39,381 nt of DNA from Burkholderiales bacterium. GTDB lineage: Bacteria > Pseudomonadota > Gammaproteobacteria > Burkholderiales > Burkholderiaceae_C. Both the position numbers and the translations under genes were made by a program. Under the pieces are notes generated by a model, which was not told the DNA's origin, ran no database searches, and worked only from the letters and a program-made list of their open reading frames with translations. The stretch is from the NCBI GenBank assembly GCA_019509985.1, contig JAEKLF010000074.1:1-39381 (forward strand). The letters are read 5' to 3'. This document shows positions 26,769 through 36,245 of this stretch, one piece after another; within the stretch, counting starts at the first letter, position 1, and each line of letters opens with the position of its first letter.

Positions 26769-27836
26769 ATGTCCAAGTCCAAAGACCTTTCCGCGCCGGC
26801 TGCCGGCACCGCCAGCGAGCAGCGGCGGCTGCAGATGGTCGACATCGCGCGCCTGGCCGGCGTGTCGGTGTCCACGGTGTCCCGGGCGCTGAATGGCAGC
26901 GAGCTGGTCAACGCCGAGACGCGCCAGCGCGTGGCCGAGCTGGCCCGTTCGCTGAACTATTCGATCAACTTCGGCGCGCGCAATCTGCGCCTGCAGGAGA
27001 ACAAGACGGTGGCCGTCGTCGTGCCCTACGACGCCAGGTCGCGCCAGCACATCTCCGACCCCTTCTTCCTGTCCATCGTCGGCTCCATCGCCGACGCGCT
27101 GACCGACCGCGGCTACGACATGCTGCTGTCGCGCGTGGACGCCGAGCGCCTGGACCTGGCCTCGCACTGGTTCGACTCCGGCAAGGCCATCGGCGTGGTG
27201 CTGATCGGCCAGTGGCGCCACCATGACCAGCTCAACGAGATGGCCGCGCGCAAGCTGCCTCTCGTTGTCTGGGGCGGCGAGATGCCGCAACAGCTTTACT
27301 GCAGCGTCGGCGGCGACAACGTGCTGGGCGGCACGCTGGCCACGCGCCATCTGCTGCAGCTCGGCCGGCGGCGCATCGCCTTCGTCGGCGACGCGCAGCT
27401 GCCCGAGGTCTGGCTGCGCCGCCAGGGCTATGCCCAGGCGCTGCGCGAGGCCGGCCTGGCCGTGGAGCCGGCGCTGGAGCTGGCCGCGCCCTTCGAGCCC
27501 GGTGCGGCGACCGCCATGCTGCGCGAGTTCTGCGCCACGCAGCGTGGCTTTGACGCCGTCGTCTGCTGCAGCGATGTGCTGGCTCTGCTGACCATCCAGG
27601 CGCTGCGCACCGGCGGCCGGCGAGTGCCGGACGAGGTCGCCGTCACCGGCTACGATGACATGCCCTTGGCTGCCTATTGCGACCCGCCCCTGACGACGGT
27701 GCACCAGCCGGTGGCCGAGGCGGGTGCCCAGCTCGTCGAGGCCCTGCTGGGCCAGTTGCGCGGCGAGCGCGCGGAACCGCGCACCATGCCGGTCTACCTG
27801 AAGCTGCGCGAAAGCGCGCCCGATATCCCGCGTTGA
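26769..27836 (+). CDS. LacI-family repressor of the sucrose locus
   Basis: The 355-residue protein has an N-terminal LacI helix-turn-helix (VDIARLAGVSVSTVSRALNG, about residues 24-43), with Val-Ser in the two specificity positions of the recognition helix. A hinge helix and a periplasmic-binding-protein-like sugar domain follow (AVVVPYD, GVVLIGQW, VVCCSDVLALLTIQAL, VAVTGYDDMPLA). It most likely represses the downstream sucrose genes until sucrose or a product binds. The ATG at 26769 was chosen because GAGGA at 26756-26760 is eight bases upstream; the ATG at 26760 is too close to it. A palindromic operator lies in the 231-base gap before the receptor gene. The regulated sugar is inferred from the neighbours. 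Confidence 0.9.
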   Translation: MSKSKDLSAPAAGTASEQRRLQMVDIARLAGVSVSTVSRALNGSELVNAETRQRVAELARSLNYSINFGARNLRLQENKTVAVVVPYDARSRQHISDPFFLSIVGSIADALTDRGYDMLLSRVDAERLDLASHWFDSGKAIGVVLIGQWRHHDQLNEMAARKLPLVVWGGEMPQQLYCSVGGDNVLGGTLATRHLLQLGRRRIAFVGDAQLPEVWLRRQGYAQALREAGLAVEPALELAAPFEPGAATAMLREFCATQRGFDAVVCCSDVLALLTIQALRTGGRRVPDEVAVTGYDDMPLAAYCDPPLTTVHQPVAEAGAQLVEALLGQLRGERAEPRTMPVYLKLRESAPDIPR

Positions 27837-27844
27837 TCGCGAGG

Positions 27845-27856
27845 CCCCGACCGGGG
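27845..27856 (+). terminator. Weak hairpin after the repressor gene
   Basis: CCCC (27845-27848) and GGGG (27853-27856) close a 4-base loop just downstream of the lacI-type stop, with only two T bases after it. It may reduce read-through into the receptor gene. GTTTGC (27872-27877) and GCAAAC (27897-27902) also form an inverted repeat further on. Confidence 0.25.
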
Positions 27857-27924
27857 TTCGCAGCGGCGGTCGTTTGCCTTGCCTATCGTTTTCATCGCAA
27901 ACATGAGGGCCTTCTTCTTTCTGC

Positions 27925-27954
27925 TTGATATTCGCGTTTCTACTGAAATGCAAT
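27925..27954 (+). promoter_or_regulatory. Candidate sigma-70 promoter of the sucrose receptor gene
   Basis: TTGATA at 27925-27930 (five of six to consensus) and TGCAAT at 27949-27954 (four of six) are 18 bp apart. The -10 is contained in the palindrome of the putative LacI-type operator. The leader to the ATG at 28068 would be about 105 bases. Confidence 0.45.
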
Positions 27955-27962
27955 CGATTGCA
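27949..27962. promoter_or_regulatory. LacI-type operator
   Basis: TGCAATCGATTGCA is a perfect 14-bp palindrome with the central CG typical of LacI/GalR-family operators. It overlaps the -10 of the candidate promoter, so a bound repressor would block RNA polymerase. It lies between the repressor gene and the first gene it is expected to control. I saw no second copy in the window. Confidence 0.65.
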
Positions 27963-28067
27963 AAACAAACAGCGGTCGCGCAGAATGACGGCACGGACAC
28001 GCGACGCCACAACGCCGTGTCTGCCGCCTCGAAGAAGGCCCCTGAAGACCGACAAACCGGAGACACC

Positions 28068-30383
28068 ATGAGCCAATCCCGTCCGAGCGCCGCGCGCTCG
28101 ACCTGCCGCGTCCTGCGGCACCCGCTCGCCGCCGCCGCGGCCCTTGCGTTGCTGGGCAGCGCGGCCCATGCCCAGCAGGCTGCCAGCGACAGCGCCGACG
28201 GCCTCAAGCTCGACGCCGTCGTCGTCACCGGCAGTTCGTCGGCGAAATCCAAGATGCGCTCCAGCGTCGCCATCTCGACGATCGAGAGCGAGGGCGTCAC
28301 GGCCGTCACCGCGGCCAGCTCCACCGACCTTTTGCGCGGCGTGCCGGGCATCCGCGCCGAGGCCAGCGGCGGTGAATCCAACGCCAACGTCGCGGTGCGT
28401 GGCATCCCGGTCTCGGCCGGCGGTGCGCGCTACATCCAATTCCAGGAAGACGGCCTGCCGGTCCTGCAGTTCGGCGACATTGCCTTCGCCACGCCCGACA
28501 CCTGGCTGCGCGCCGACGCCGGCTTCGAGCGGCTGGAAGTCGTGCGCGGCGGCTCGGCCGCGCTGCTGGCCACCGGCGCACCGGGCGGCATCATCAACTT
28601 CATCAGCAAGACCGGCATCGAGCAGGGCGGCAGCATCCAGCTGACCAAGGGCCTGGACTTCGACCAGACCCGAGTCGACATCGGCTACGGCGGCCGGCTC
28701 GCCCCGAAGACGCGCTTCTTCATCGGCGGCTTCTACCGCGTCGGCGACGGCGGCCGCAAGGGTGCCGACGGCACCGAGAACGGCGGCCAGATCCGTGGCA
28801 ATGTCACCTTCGAGTTGGAGGGCAAGAGCTATGTGCGCTTCAGCTTCAAGCACCTGGACGACCACACGCCCACCTTCATGCCGACGCCGGTGCGCTACGT
28901 GAACGGCGGCATCCAGCAGATTCCCGGCCTGGACCCGCGCCGTGCAGCCTTCTACGACGTTGCCTGGCCGCTGGACAACACGCTGACCAACACGAACGGC
29001 CGCGCGACCAGCGACATCCGCGACGGCCTGTCCGCCAAGAGCGATGCCTTCGGCGCCGAACTGGACGTCGACGCGGGCGGCGGCTTTCGGCTGCAGAACA
29101 AGTTCTCGTGGAGCAAGAACTCGGGCCGCTTCATCGGCATCTTCCCTGGCGACGACGTGGCCGCCGCGCCGGCCGGCACGACCATCGCGACCGGCCCCGA
29201 CGCCGGTACGGCCTACACGGGCAACAAGTTCACCGCCGTCGTCTTCAACACCCAGGTGGACAACGCCGGCCTGATGGCCAACGACCTGAAGTTCTCGCGC
29301 GACTTCGACCTGGGCGGTGGCAACCGGCTGAGCGCCGTCGCCGGCCTCTACACCTCGGTGCAGAAGCTGGACCTGACGTGGAACTTCAACCAGTACTCGC
29401 TGTCGGCCCAGCAGGAAGGCGCCCGCCTGCTCAACGTGCCCGGTGTCGTCAACGGCTCGCCAGGCTTCGGCGGCTGCTGCAGCAACACGCAGGACAGCAA
29501 GTACACGACCAACGCACCGTATGTCGTGCTCAACCTGGACGCTGGCGCACTGACGGCCGACATCGGCCTGCGCCGCGACAACCAGAAGGCCAGCGGGGCC
29601 TACTACCAGTCCAACGCCGGCCTGGCCTACGACCTGAGCAAGCCCAACGCCATCGACTACGATTTCGGCCGCACTTCCTATTCGCTGGGCAGCAACTACG
29701 CGTTGAGCAAGGACCTGTCGCTGTTCGCGCGCTATTCCGACGGCGCCGCCTACAACGCCGACCGGATCACCTTCTTCAACAATCCCAACCTCGTCAACGG
29801 CAAGAGTCCCACCATCCCGACGAACAAGGTCAGGCAGGCCGAGGCCGGCATCAAGATCCGTGGCGGCGGCATGAGCCTGTTTGCGACGCTGTTCCGCGCC
29901 AAGACCGACGAGGTCAATGTCGACGTGACGACCAGCCCCATCGTCGCCAAGGCCAACAGCTACCGAAGCAACGGCCTGGAGCTTGAGGGCTCGGCCCGCT
30001 TCGGTGTCGTCGCGCTGCTGGGTGGCTTGACCTACACCGACGCCAAACAGGCCGACGGCCATGCGCCCAAGCGCCAGGCCAAGGTGGTCTACCAGCTGAC
30101 ACCGACGGTGAATTTCAATGATGCGCTGACGGTCGGCGTCGGCGTCGTCGGCACGACCAAGAGCCTGGACGATGGCCCGGCCGGCCCGCTGACGATCACG
30201 CTGCCGGCCTACACCGTCGTCAACGCCTTCGCGAGCTACGCGCTCACCGACAAGGCGACGCTCTCGCTGGCGGCCAACAACCTCTTCAACGAGCTGGCCT
30301 ACACCGAGAGCAACGACGGCCGCGGCGCCGCGCGGGCCTACACGGGCCGCACGGTGAAGGCCTCGCTGCGCTACAGCTTCTGA
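28068..30383 (+). CDS. TonB-dependent receptor of the sucrose locus
   Basis: The 771-residue protein has a signal peptide ending Ala-His-Ala, a TonB-box-like LDAVVVTGS, a plug (about 45-185, with VRGIPVSAGGARYIQFQEDGLPV and RLEVVRGGSAALLATGAPGGIINFISKTG) and a barrel ending in Leu-Arg-Tyr-Ser-Phe, the usual outer-membrane terminus. Its place at the head of genes for fructokinase, sugar permease and sucrose phosphorylase, behind a LacI-type operator, points to uptake of sucrose across the outer membrane, as SuxA does in Xanthomonas. The reading frame is open upstream to 27879, but the start at 28068 follows GGAG and gives a normal signal peptide. Two adjacent Cys (GFGGCCSN) in an outer loop may form a disulfide. 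Confidence 0.9.
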   Translation: MSQSRPSAARSTCRVLRHPLAAAAALALLGSAAHAQQAASDSADGLKLDAVVVTGSSSAKSKMRSSVAISTIESEGVTAVTAASSTDLLRGVPGIRAEASGGESNANVAVRGIPVSAGGARYIQFQEDGLPVLQFGDIAFATPDTWLRADAGFERLEVVRGGSAALLATGAPGGIINFISKTGIEQGGSIQLTKGLDFDQTRVDIGYGGRLAPKTRFFIGGFYRVGDGGRKGADGTENGGQIRGNVTFELEGKSYVRFSFKHLDDHTPTFMPTPVRYVNGGIQQIPGLDPRRAAFYDVAWPLDNTLTNTNGRATSDIRDGLSAKSDAFGAELDVDAGGGFRLQNKFSWSKNSGRFIGIFPGDDVAAAPAGTTIATGPDAGTAYTGNKFTAVVFNTQVDNAGLMANDLKFSRDFDLGGGNRLSAVAGLYTSVQKLDLTWNFNQYSLSAQQEGARLLNVPGVVNGSPGFGGCCSNTQDSKYTTNAPYVVLNLDAGALTADIGLRRDNQKASGAYYQSNAGLAYDLSKPNAIDYDFGRTSYSLGSNYALSKDLSLFARYSDGAAYNADRITFFNNPNLVNGKSPTIPTNKVRQAEAGIKIRGGGMSLFATLFRAKTDEVNVDVTTSPIVAKANSYRSNGLELEGSARFGVVALLGGLTYTDAKQADGHAPKRQAKVVYQLTPTVNFNDALTVGVGVVGTTKSLDDGPAGPLTITLPAYTVVNAFASYALTDKATLSLAANNLFNELAYTESNDGRGAARAYTGRTVKASLRYSF

Positions 30384-30407
30384 ATGAGACAGCCCCTCAA
30401 CGCGGCG

Positions 30408-30438
30408 GGCTTGGGAGCGGACCGGCGCTCGGTCCGCA
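30408..30438 (+). repeat. REP-like hairpin element, copy B
   Basis: After GGCTTGGG, a perfect 8-bp stem forms: left arm GCGGACCG (30417-30424), loop GCGCT, right arm CGGTCCGC (30430-30437). It matches copy A at 15705-15733 with a pair of arm differences that are compensatory here (A-T). It lies between the receptor and fructokinase genes, where such hairpins can stabilise the upstream part of a message and lower expression of the downstream part. Confidence 0.55.
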
Positions 30439-30484
30439 GGTTTCATGCGTCGCAGCCGACGCGAACGCGAAATGGACAACTGAC

Positions 30485-31378
30485 ATGAACCCTATCCTGG
30501 TCCTCGGCGAAGCCCTCGTGGACGAATTTCGCGACGGCGCGGTCGCCGGCGGCGCGCCCTTCAACGTGGCGCGCTCGCTGGCGGCGCTCGGCGTGCCGGT
30601 GCGCTTCGTCAGCCGCATCGGCGCGGACGATGCGGCCGGCCGGCTGGTGCTGGACAGCGCCGCGCGCTTCGGCCTTGCGGTGGACGACATACAGCGCGAT
30701 GCGAACCACGCCACCGGCCGTGTCAGCGTGCATGAGGACGCGGGCGGACATCGCTTCGAGATCCATGCCGATGCGGCCTGGGATCACCTCGAAGCACCGG
30801 CCACGGCGCAGGCCGGCATTCTCTATTTCGGCAGCCTCGCGCAACGCCATCCGGTCTCGCGCGCAGCCATCCGCGCCGTCGCCAAGCGCATGAATCCTTC
30901 GTCGGGCCCACGCCTGCTCGACCTCAATCTGCGCCCCGGCACCGACACGCCGGAACTGGCCGCAGAAGCGCTGATGCTGGCCGACTGGGTCAAGCTCAAC
31001 GAGGATGAACTCGGCTGCCTGCTGGCCTGGTTTGAGCCCACGCTGCCGGCACTGATGGCCCGCTTCGCGCTGCAAGGCCTGGTGGTGACGCGCGGCGCCG
31101 CCGGCTATGCGCTGCACGGCGAACAGGGCCAGCTGCTGGCGGCAGGGGAGGGCGTTGCCCAGCCGGCCCTCGTCGACAGCGTCGGTGCCGGTGACGGCTT
31201 CACGGCCGTGCTGCTGGCTGGCCTGTCGCTGGGCCGCGACCTGGCTGCGACCCTGCGCCTGGCCAACCGCTATGCCGCCATGATCTGCGGCGTACGCGGC
31301 CCCTTGCCCAGCGACCCCGCGGCGCTGGCACCGTGGCGCGAGGCCCTGCATGCGCTGCCCGCGGACGAGGGCCGCTGA
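30485..31378 (+). CDS. PfkB-family fructokinase
   Basis: The 297-residue protein is a PfkB/ribokinase-fold sugar kinase: ILVLGEALVDEF and GGAPFNVARSLAALG at the N-terminus for sugar binding, and DSVGAGDGFTAVLLAG near the C-terminus, with Asp237 as the likely catalytic base and the anion hole in GAGD. It should phosphorylate the fructose that sucrose phosphorylase releases. The ATG at 30485 follows a 101-base gap holding REP-like copy B. Its TGA overlaps the ATG of the permease gene by one base (31376-31380), consistent with one operon. Fructose as substrate is inferred from the neighbours. Confidence 0.9.
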   Translation: MNPILVLGEALVDEFRDGAVAGGAPFNVARSLAALGVPVRFVSRIGADDAAGRLVLDSAARFGLAVDDIQRDANHATGRVSVHEDAGGHRFEIHADAAWDHLEAPATAQAGILYFGSLAQRHPVSRAAIRAVAKRMNPSSGPRLLDLNLRPGTDTPELAAEALMLADWVKLNEDELGCLLAWFEPTLPALMARFALQGLVVTRGAAGYALHGEQGQLLAAGEGVAQPALVDSVGAGDGFTAVLLAGLSLGRDLAATLRLANRYAAMICGVRGPLPSDPAALAPWREALHALPADEGR

Positions 31379-32682
31379 TGAACAAGCCCCGGCTGTCCAT
31401 CACGCAGATCGTGAACATGAATGTCGGCTTCCTCGGCATCCAGTTCAGCTTCGGCCTGCAGCAGGCCAACATGAGCCCGATCTACCAGATGCTTGGCGCC
31501 GAGGGCAAGGACCTGCCGTATCTGTGGCTGGCCGGGCCGGTCACCGGGTTGCTGGTGCAACCCCTCATCGGCGCGATGAGCGACCGCACCACCCACCGCC
31601 TGGGCCGGCGCACGCCTTACTTCCTGGTCGGCGCGCTGCTCTGTTCGCTGGGCCTGATGCTGATGCCGTTCAGTCCGGCGCTGTGGTTCGCGGCCGGCCT
31701 GCTGTGGATGCTGGACGCCGCCAACAACGTGACGATGGAGCCCTACCGTGCCTACGTCAGCGACCGCCTGCGCGCGGAGCAGCACGCCAGCGGCTTCCTG
31801 ACCCAGGCCTCGTTCACCGGCCTGGCGCAGACGCTGGCCTATCTGACACCCAGCCTGCTCGTCTTCTTCGGCATGAACAAGGACGCGCTGGGCGCCAACG
31901 GCATCCCGGTCGTCACGACGCTGGCCTTCGGCATCGGTGCGCTGCTGTCATTCGCGACGGTCTACTGGTCCATCCGCAAGGTGCCCGAACTGCCGCTGCC
32001 AGCCGACGAGGTCGCCCGGCTGCGTGCACTGCCGCATGGCCTGGGCGCGTCGCTCGCCGAGATCTGGGCGGCGTTGCGCGACATGCCGCCGACGATGCGG
32101 CGGCTGTGGTGGATGGCGATGTTCCAGTGGTACGGAATGATGTGCTACTGGATCTACATCGTGCCCACGCTGGCGGCGACCCTGTTTGGCACCGACGACG
32201 CCAGGAGCGCCGGCTTTCGCGACGCCGCGCTGGTGAACGGCCAGGTCGGTGGCTTCTACAACGCCGTGGCCTTCGTCGCCGCCTTCGCGATGCTGCCCTT
32301 CACCAAGCGCTACGGCGCGAAATGGGTGCATGCCTTTGCGCTGGCCTGCGCAGCCGCAGGCATGTGGGCGCTGCCCGGTATCCACGACAAGACCTGGCTG
32401 CTGCTGCCCATGGTCGGCATCGGCCTGGCCTGGGGTTCCATCATGGGCAACCCCTACGTGCTGCTGGCCGGCAGCATCCCGCCCGAGCGCGCCGGGGTCT
32501 ACATGGGCATCTTCAACATGTTCATCGTCATCCCGATGCTGATCCAGGCGGTCACGCTGCCCCTCATCTATGACGGCCTGCTCGGCGGCCGTCCCGAAAA
32601 CGTCATCCGCCTCGCCGGCGTGCTGCTGGCCCTGGCTGCGCTGTGCGTGCTGCGCGTGCGCCCCGCGAGTCCCGCTTCATGA
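31378..32682 (+). CDS. Sugar permease, SuxC-like MFS transporter
   Basis: The 434-residue protein has about 12 membrane helices. It opens with [28 protein letters not shown], the start typical of the sucrose/maltose branch of the superfamily (SuxC of Xanthomonas, SLC45-like and plant sucrose carriers). The inner loop [22 protein letters not shown] is the conserved motif, and [13 protein letters not shown] and [31 protein letters not shown] also fit. It should move sucrose with protons across the inner membrane. It is coupled to the fructokinase gene upstream and overlaps the sucrose phosphorylase start by ATGA (32679-32682). Confidence 0.88.
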   Translation: MNKPRLSITQIVNMNVGFLGIQFSFGLQQANMSPIYQMLGAEGKDLPYLWLAGPVTGLLVQPLIGAMSDRTTHRLGRRTPYFLVGALLCSLGLMLMPFSPALWFAAGLLWMLDAANNVTMEPYRAYVSDRLRAEQHASGFLTQASFTGLAQTLAYLTPSLLVFFGMNKDALGANGIPVVTTLAFGIGALLSFATVYWSIRKVPELPLPADEVARLRALPHGLGASLAEIWAALRDMPPTMRRLWWMAMFQWYGMMCYWIYIVPTLAATLFGTDDARSAGFRDAALVNGQVGGFYNAVAFVAAFAMLPFTKRYGAKWVHAFALACAAAGMWALPGIHDKTWLLLPMVGIGLAWGSIMGNPYVLLAGSIPPERAGVYMGIFNMFIVIPMLIQAVTLPLIYDGLLGGRPENVIRLAGVLLALAALCVLRVRPASPAS

Positions 32683-34175
32683 AGAACCAAGTCCAGCTCA
32701 TCACCTATGTCGACCGCCTCGGCGGCCAGCGCGGCGGCACCGACCTGATCCGGTTGAAGAACCTGCTGTGCCAGGACGGCTCGCCGCTGCAGGGCGTGTT
32801 CGGCGGCGTGCACCTGCTGCCCTTCTTCCACGCCATCGACGGCGCCGATGCCGGCTTCGATCCCATCGACCACACGCAGGTCGACCGGCGGTTGGGCGAC
32901 TGGAGCGACGTGCGGGCGCTGACCGAGGGCCTGGACGTGATGGCCGACGTCATCGTCAATCACATGTCCAGCGCATCGCCGCAGTTCCTCGATTACCTCG
33001 GCAAGGGCGAGGCCTCGACGTATGCGGGCCTCTTTCTGACGCAGGATGCGGTCTTTCCGAACGGCGCGACCGAGCAGGACCTGCGCGCCATCTATCGCCC
33101 CCGCCCCGGCTCGCCATTCACCGCCGTGGCGTTGGCCAACGGCGAGCGCCGCACGCTGTGGACGACCTTCACGGCCGCGCAGATCGACATCGCCGTGCGC
33201 CACCCCCAGGGCCGCGCCTATCTCGCCGGCATCCTGCAGACCTTCGCCGACAACGGCATCCGCATGGTGCGGCTGGACGCCGTCGGCTACGCCATCAAGA
33301 AGGCCGGCGCGAGCTGCTTCATGATGGCCGAGACCTTCGACTTCATCGCCGAGTTCGCCGCCGAGGCGAAGGCGCTGGGCATCGAAGTCCTCGTCGAGAT
33401 CCATGCCTACTTCCGGCGCCAGATCGAGATTGCCAGCAAGGTCGACTGGGTCTACGACTTCGCGCTGCCGCCGCTGGTGCTGCACGCCTTCAGCCTCAAG
33501 ACGGCCACGGCGCTGAAACGCTGGCTAGAAATCCGTCCGACCAATGCGCTGACGGTGCTGGATACCCACGACGGCATCGGCATCATCGACATCGGCGCCG
33601 ACGCGAGCGACCGCGCGGCTCACCCCGGCCTCGTGCCGCCCGAGGAGCTGGACGCGCTGGTGGACCGCATCCACCTGGCCAGCGGTGGCGAGAGCCGACG
33701 CGCGACGGGCGCCGCGGCCAGCAACCTCGATCTCTACCAGGTCAACTGCACGTTCTTCGACGCCATGGGCCGCGACGAGACGGCTTATCTGCTGGCCCGC
33801 GCCATCCAGTTCTTCCTGCCGGGCGTGCCCCAGGTCTATTACGTCGGCCTGCTGGCCGGCCACAACGACATGGCGCTGCTGGCGCGCAGCCAGGTTGGTC
33901 GTGACATCAACCGGCATTTCTACGACGCAGACGAGATCACGCGCGACTGCGAGCGCCCCGTCGTGCGCCGCCTCATCGAACTCATCAAGCTGCGCAATCG
34001 CCACACGGCCTTCTGCGGCCGCTTCCAGGTCGAGGCCAGTGGCGACGACGAGCTGCGGCTGCGCTGGCAGCAGGCCGACGAGTGGGCGCAGCTCGACATC
34101 AACTTCACCAGCCTTGCCCACGAGCTGAGCTACAGCGCGGACGGCGGCCGCACGGCGCGCTTCGCCTTCAGTTGA
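32679..34175 (+). CDS. Sucrose phosphorylase (GH13 subfamily 18)
   Basis: The enzyme converts sucrose and phosphate to alpha-glucose-1-phosphate and fructose, saving one ATP compared with hydrolysis. The 498-residue length matches the family (504 in Bifidobacterium adolescentis). It follows that enzyme closely: QLITYVDRLGG, GADAGFDPIDHTQVD, IVNHMSS, VFPNGATEQDL, RPRPGSPF, and ATGAAASNLDLYQVN. The catalytic residues are Asp200 (RLDAVGY, nucleophile), Glu240 (EIHAYF, acid/base) and Asp298 (DTHDGIG), each shifted by eight from the characterised Asp192, Glu232 and Asp290. That constant shift is strong support. The start overlaps the permease stop. The reading frame is open a little upstream, but [10 protein letters not shown] is the family start. 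Amylosucrase is ruled out by length and motifs. Confidence 0.95.
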   Translation: MKNQVQLITYVDRLGGQRGGTDLIRLKNLLCQDGSPLQGVFGGVHLLPFFHAIDGADAGFDPIDHTQVDRRLGDWSDVRALTEGLDVMADVIVNHMSSASPQFLDYLGKGEASTYAGLFLTQDAVFPNGATEQDLRAIYRPRPGSPFTAVALANGERRTLWTTFTAAQIDIAVRHPQGRAYLAGILQTFADNGIRMVRLDAVGYAIKKAGASCFMMAETFDFIAEFAAEAKALGIEVLVEIHAYFRRQIEIASKVDWVYDFALPPLVLHAFSLKTATALKRWLEIRPTNALTVLDTHDGIGIIDIGADASDRAAHPGLVPPEELDALVDRIHLASGGESRRATGAAASNLDLYQVNCTFFDAMGRDETAYLLARAIQFFLPGVPQVYYVGLLAGHNDMALLARSQVGRDINRHFYDADEITRDCERPVVRRLIELIKLRNRHTAFCGRFQVEASGDDELRLRWQQADEWAQLDINFTSLAHELSYSADGGRTARFAFS

Positions 34176-34230
34176 GCGTCAGCCTGGCTGCGCAGAATCG
34201 CGCCAGTTCAACGCAGCTGGAGTGATGGTC

Positions 34231-34421
34231 ATGTGGAAGATGGTGGTCGGCTTTGCCGTGTTTGCCGCGCTGGCGCTCTTCATCCTGATGAAGAGCGGCG
34301 GCAATGTCGACATGGGCGGCGAGAAGCATGACGTGACCGCCGCGCAGGAGCCCGCGGCTTCGGCGGCGGTCGATGCCGCCGTCGCTGCCGCCTCGGCTGC
34401 GCTGCCGGCTTCCGCAGCCTC

Positions 34422-34428
<7 letters not shown>
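34231..34428 (+). CDS. Small single-helix membrane protein
   Basis: The 65-residue protein has one membrane helix (WKMVVGFAVFAALALFILM, about residues 2-20) followed by a short polar segment and an Ala-rich tail (PAASAAVDAAVAAASAALPAS). The ATG at 34231 was preferred over GTG at 34222 and ATG at 34225 because GGAG (34219-34222) is then eight bases away. It is not recognised as any family. Its stop overlaps the converging histidine kinase gene by seven bases. The gene is plausible but small and unsupported by homology. Confidence 0.55.
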
Positions 34429-36053
<1,625 letters not shown>

Positions 36054-36119
36054 GGGTGGCGCGGAGGGTGCGCGGGCGGTCGCGAGGCGGCCCGAGTGTA
36101 GGCCGGCAAAACCGGTGCA

Positions 36120-36154
36120 AATGCGCATTCGAGCCCGGTGAAGCCCGGGTTTTT
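36120..36154 (+). promoter_or_regulatory. Palindrome and terminator-like leader before the binding-protein gene
   Basis: AATGCGCATT (36120-36129) is a perfect palindrome and a candidate operator in the divergent gap. Directly after it CCCGG (36134-36138) pairs with CCGGG (36145-36149) around TGAAGC, extended by weaker pairs, and TTTTT (36150-36154) follows, a normal intrinsic terminator on the plus strand. No plus-strand gene ends nearby, so it would cut short transcripts heading for the gene at 36246: an attenuator, or a guard against antisense read-through. Confidence 0.45.
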
Positions 36155-36245
36155 CCTGGGGAGACGGGGCTGCTGCCGGCGGGGGGGCTGGCCGCACAAT
36201 CCGCCGCGACCGCGCCTTGGCGGCGCATGTCCAGGAGAAATAACA

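Noticed and set aside
27879..28067. N-terminal extension of the sucrose TonB receptor
   Set aside because: The extension would translate the promoter, operator and leader; the start at 28068 has GGAG and gives a normal signal peptide.
25068..30479. A 1803-codon open frame on the minus strand
   Set aside because: It runs antisense through the MFS transporter, LacI-type and TonB receptor genes, has no recognisable domain, is rich in Arg/Gly/Ala/His/Gln as expected of an antisense frame in GC-rich DNA, and crosses a strong terminator and an operator.
34222..34230. GTG or first ATG as start of the small membrane protein
   Set aside because: They overlap or are too close to the GGAG site; the ATG at 34231 has normal spacing.
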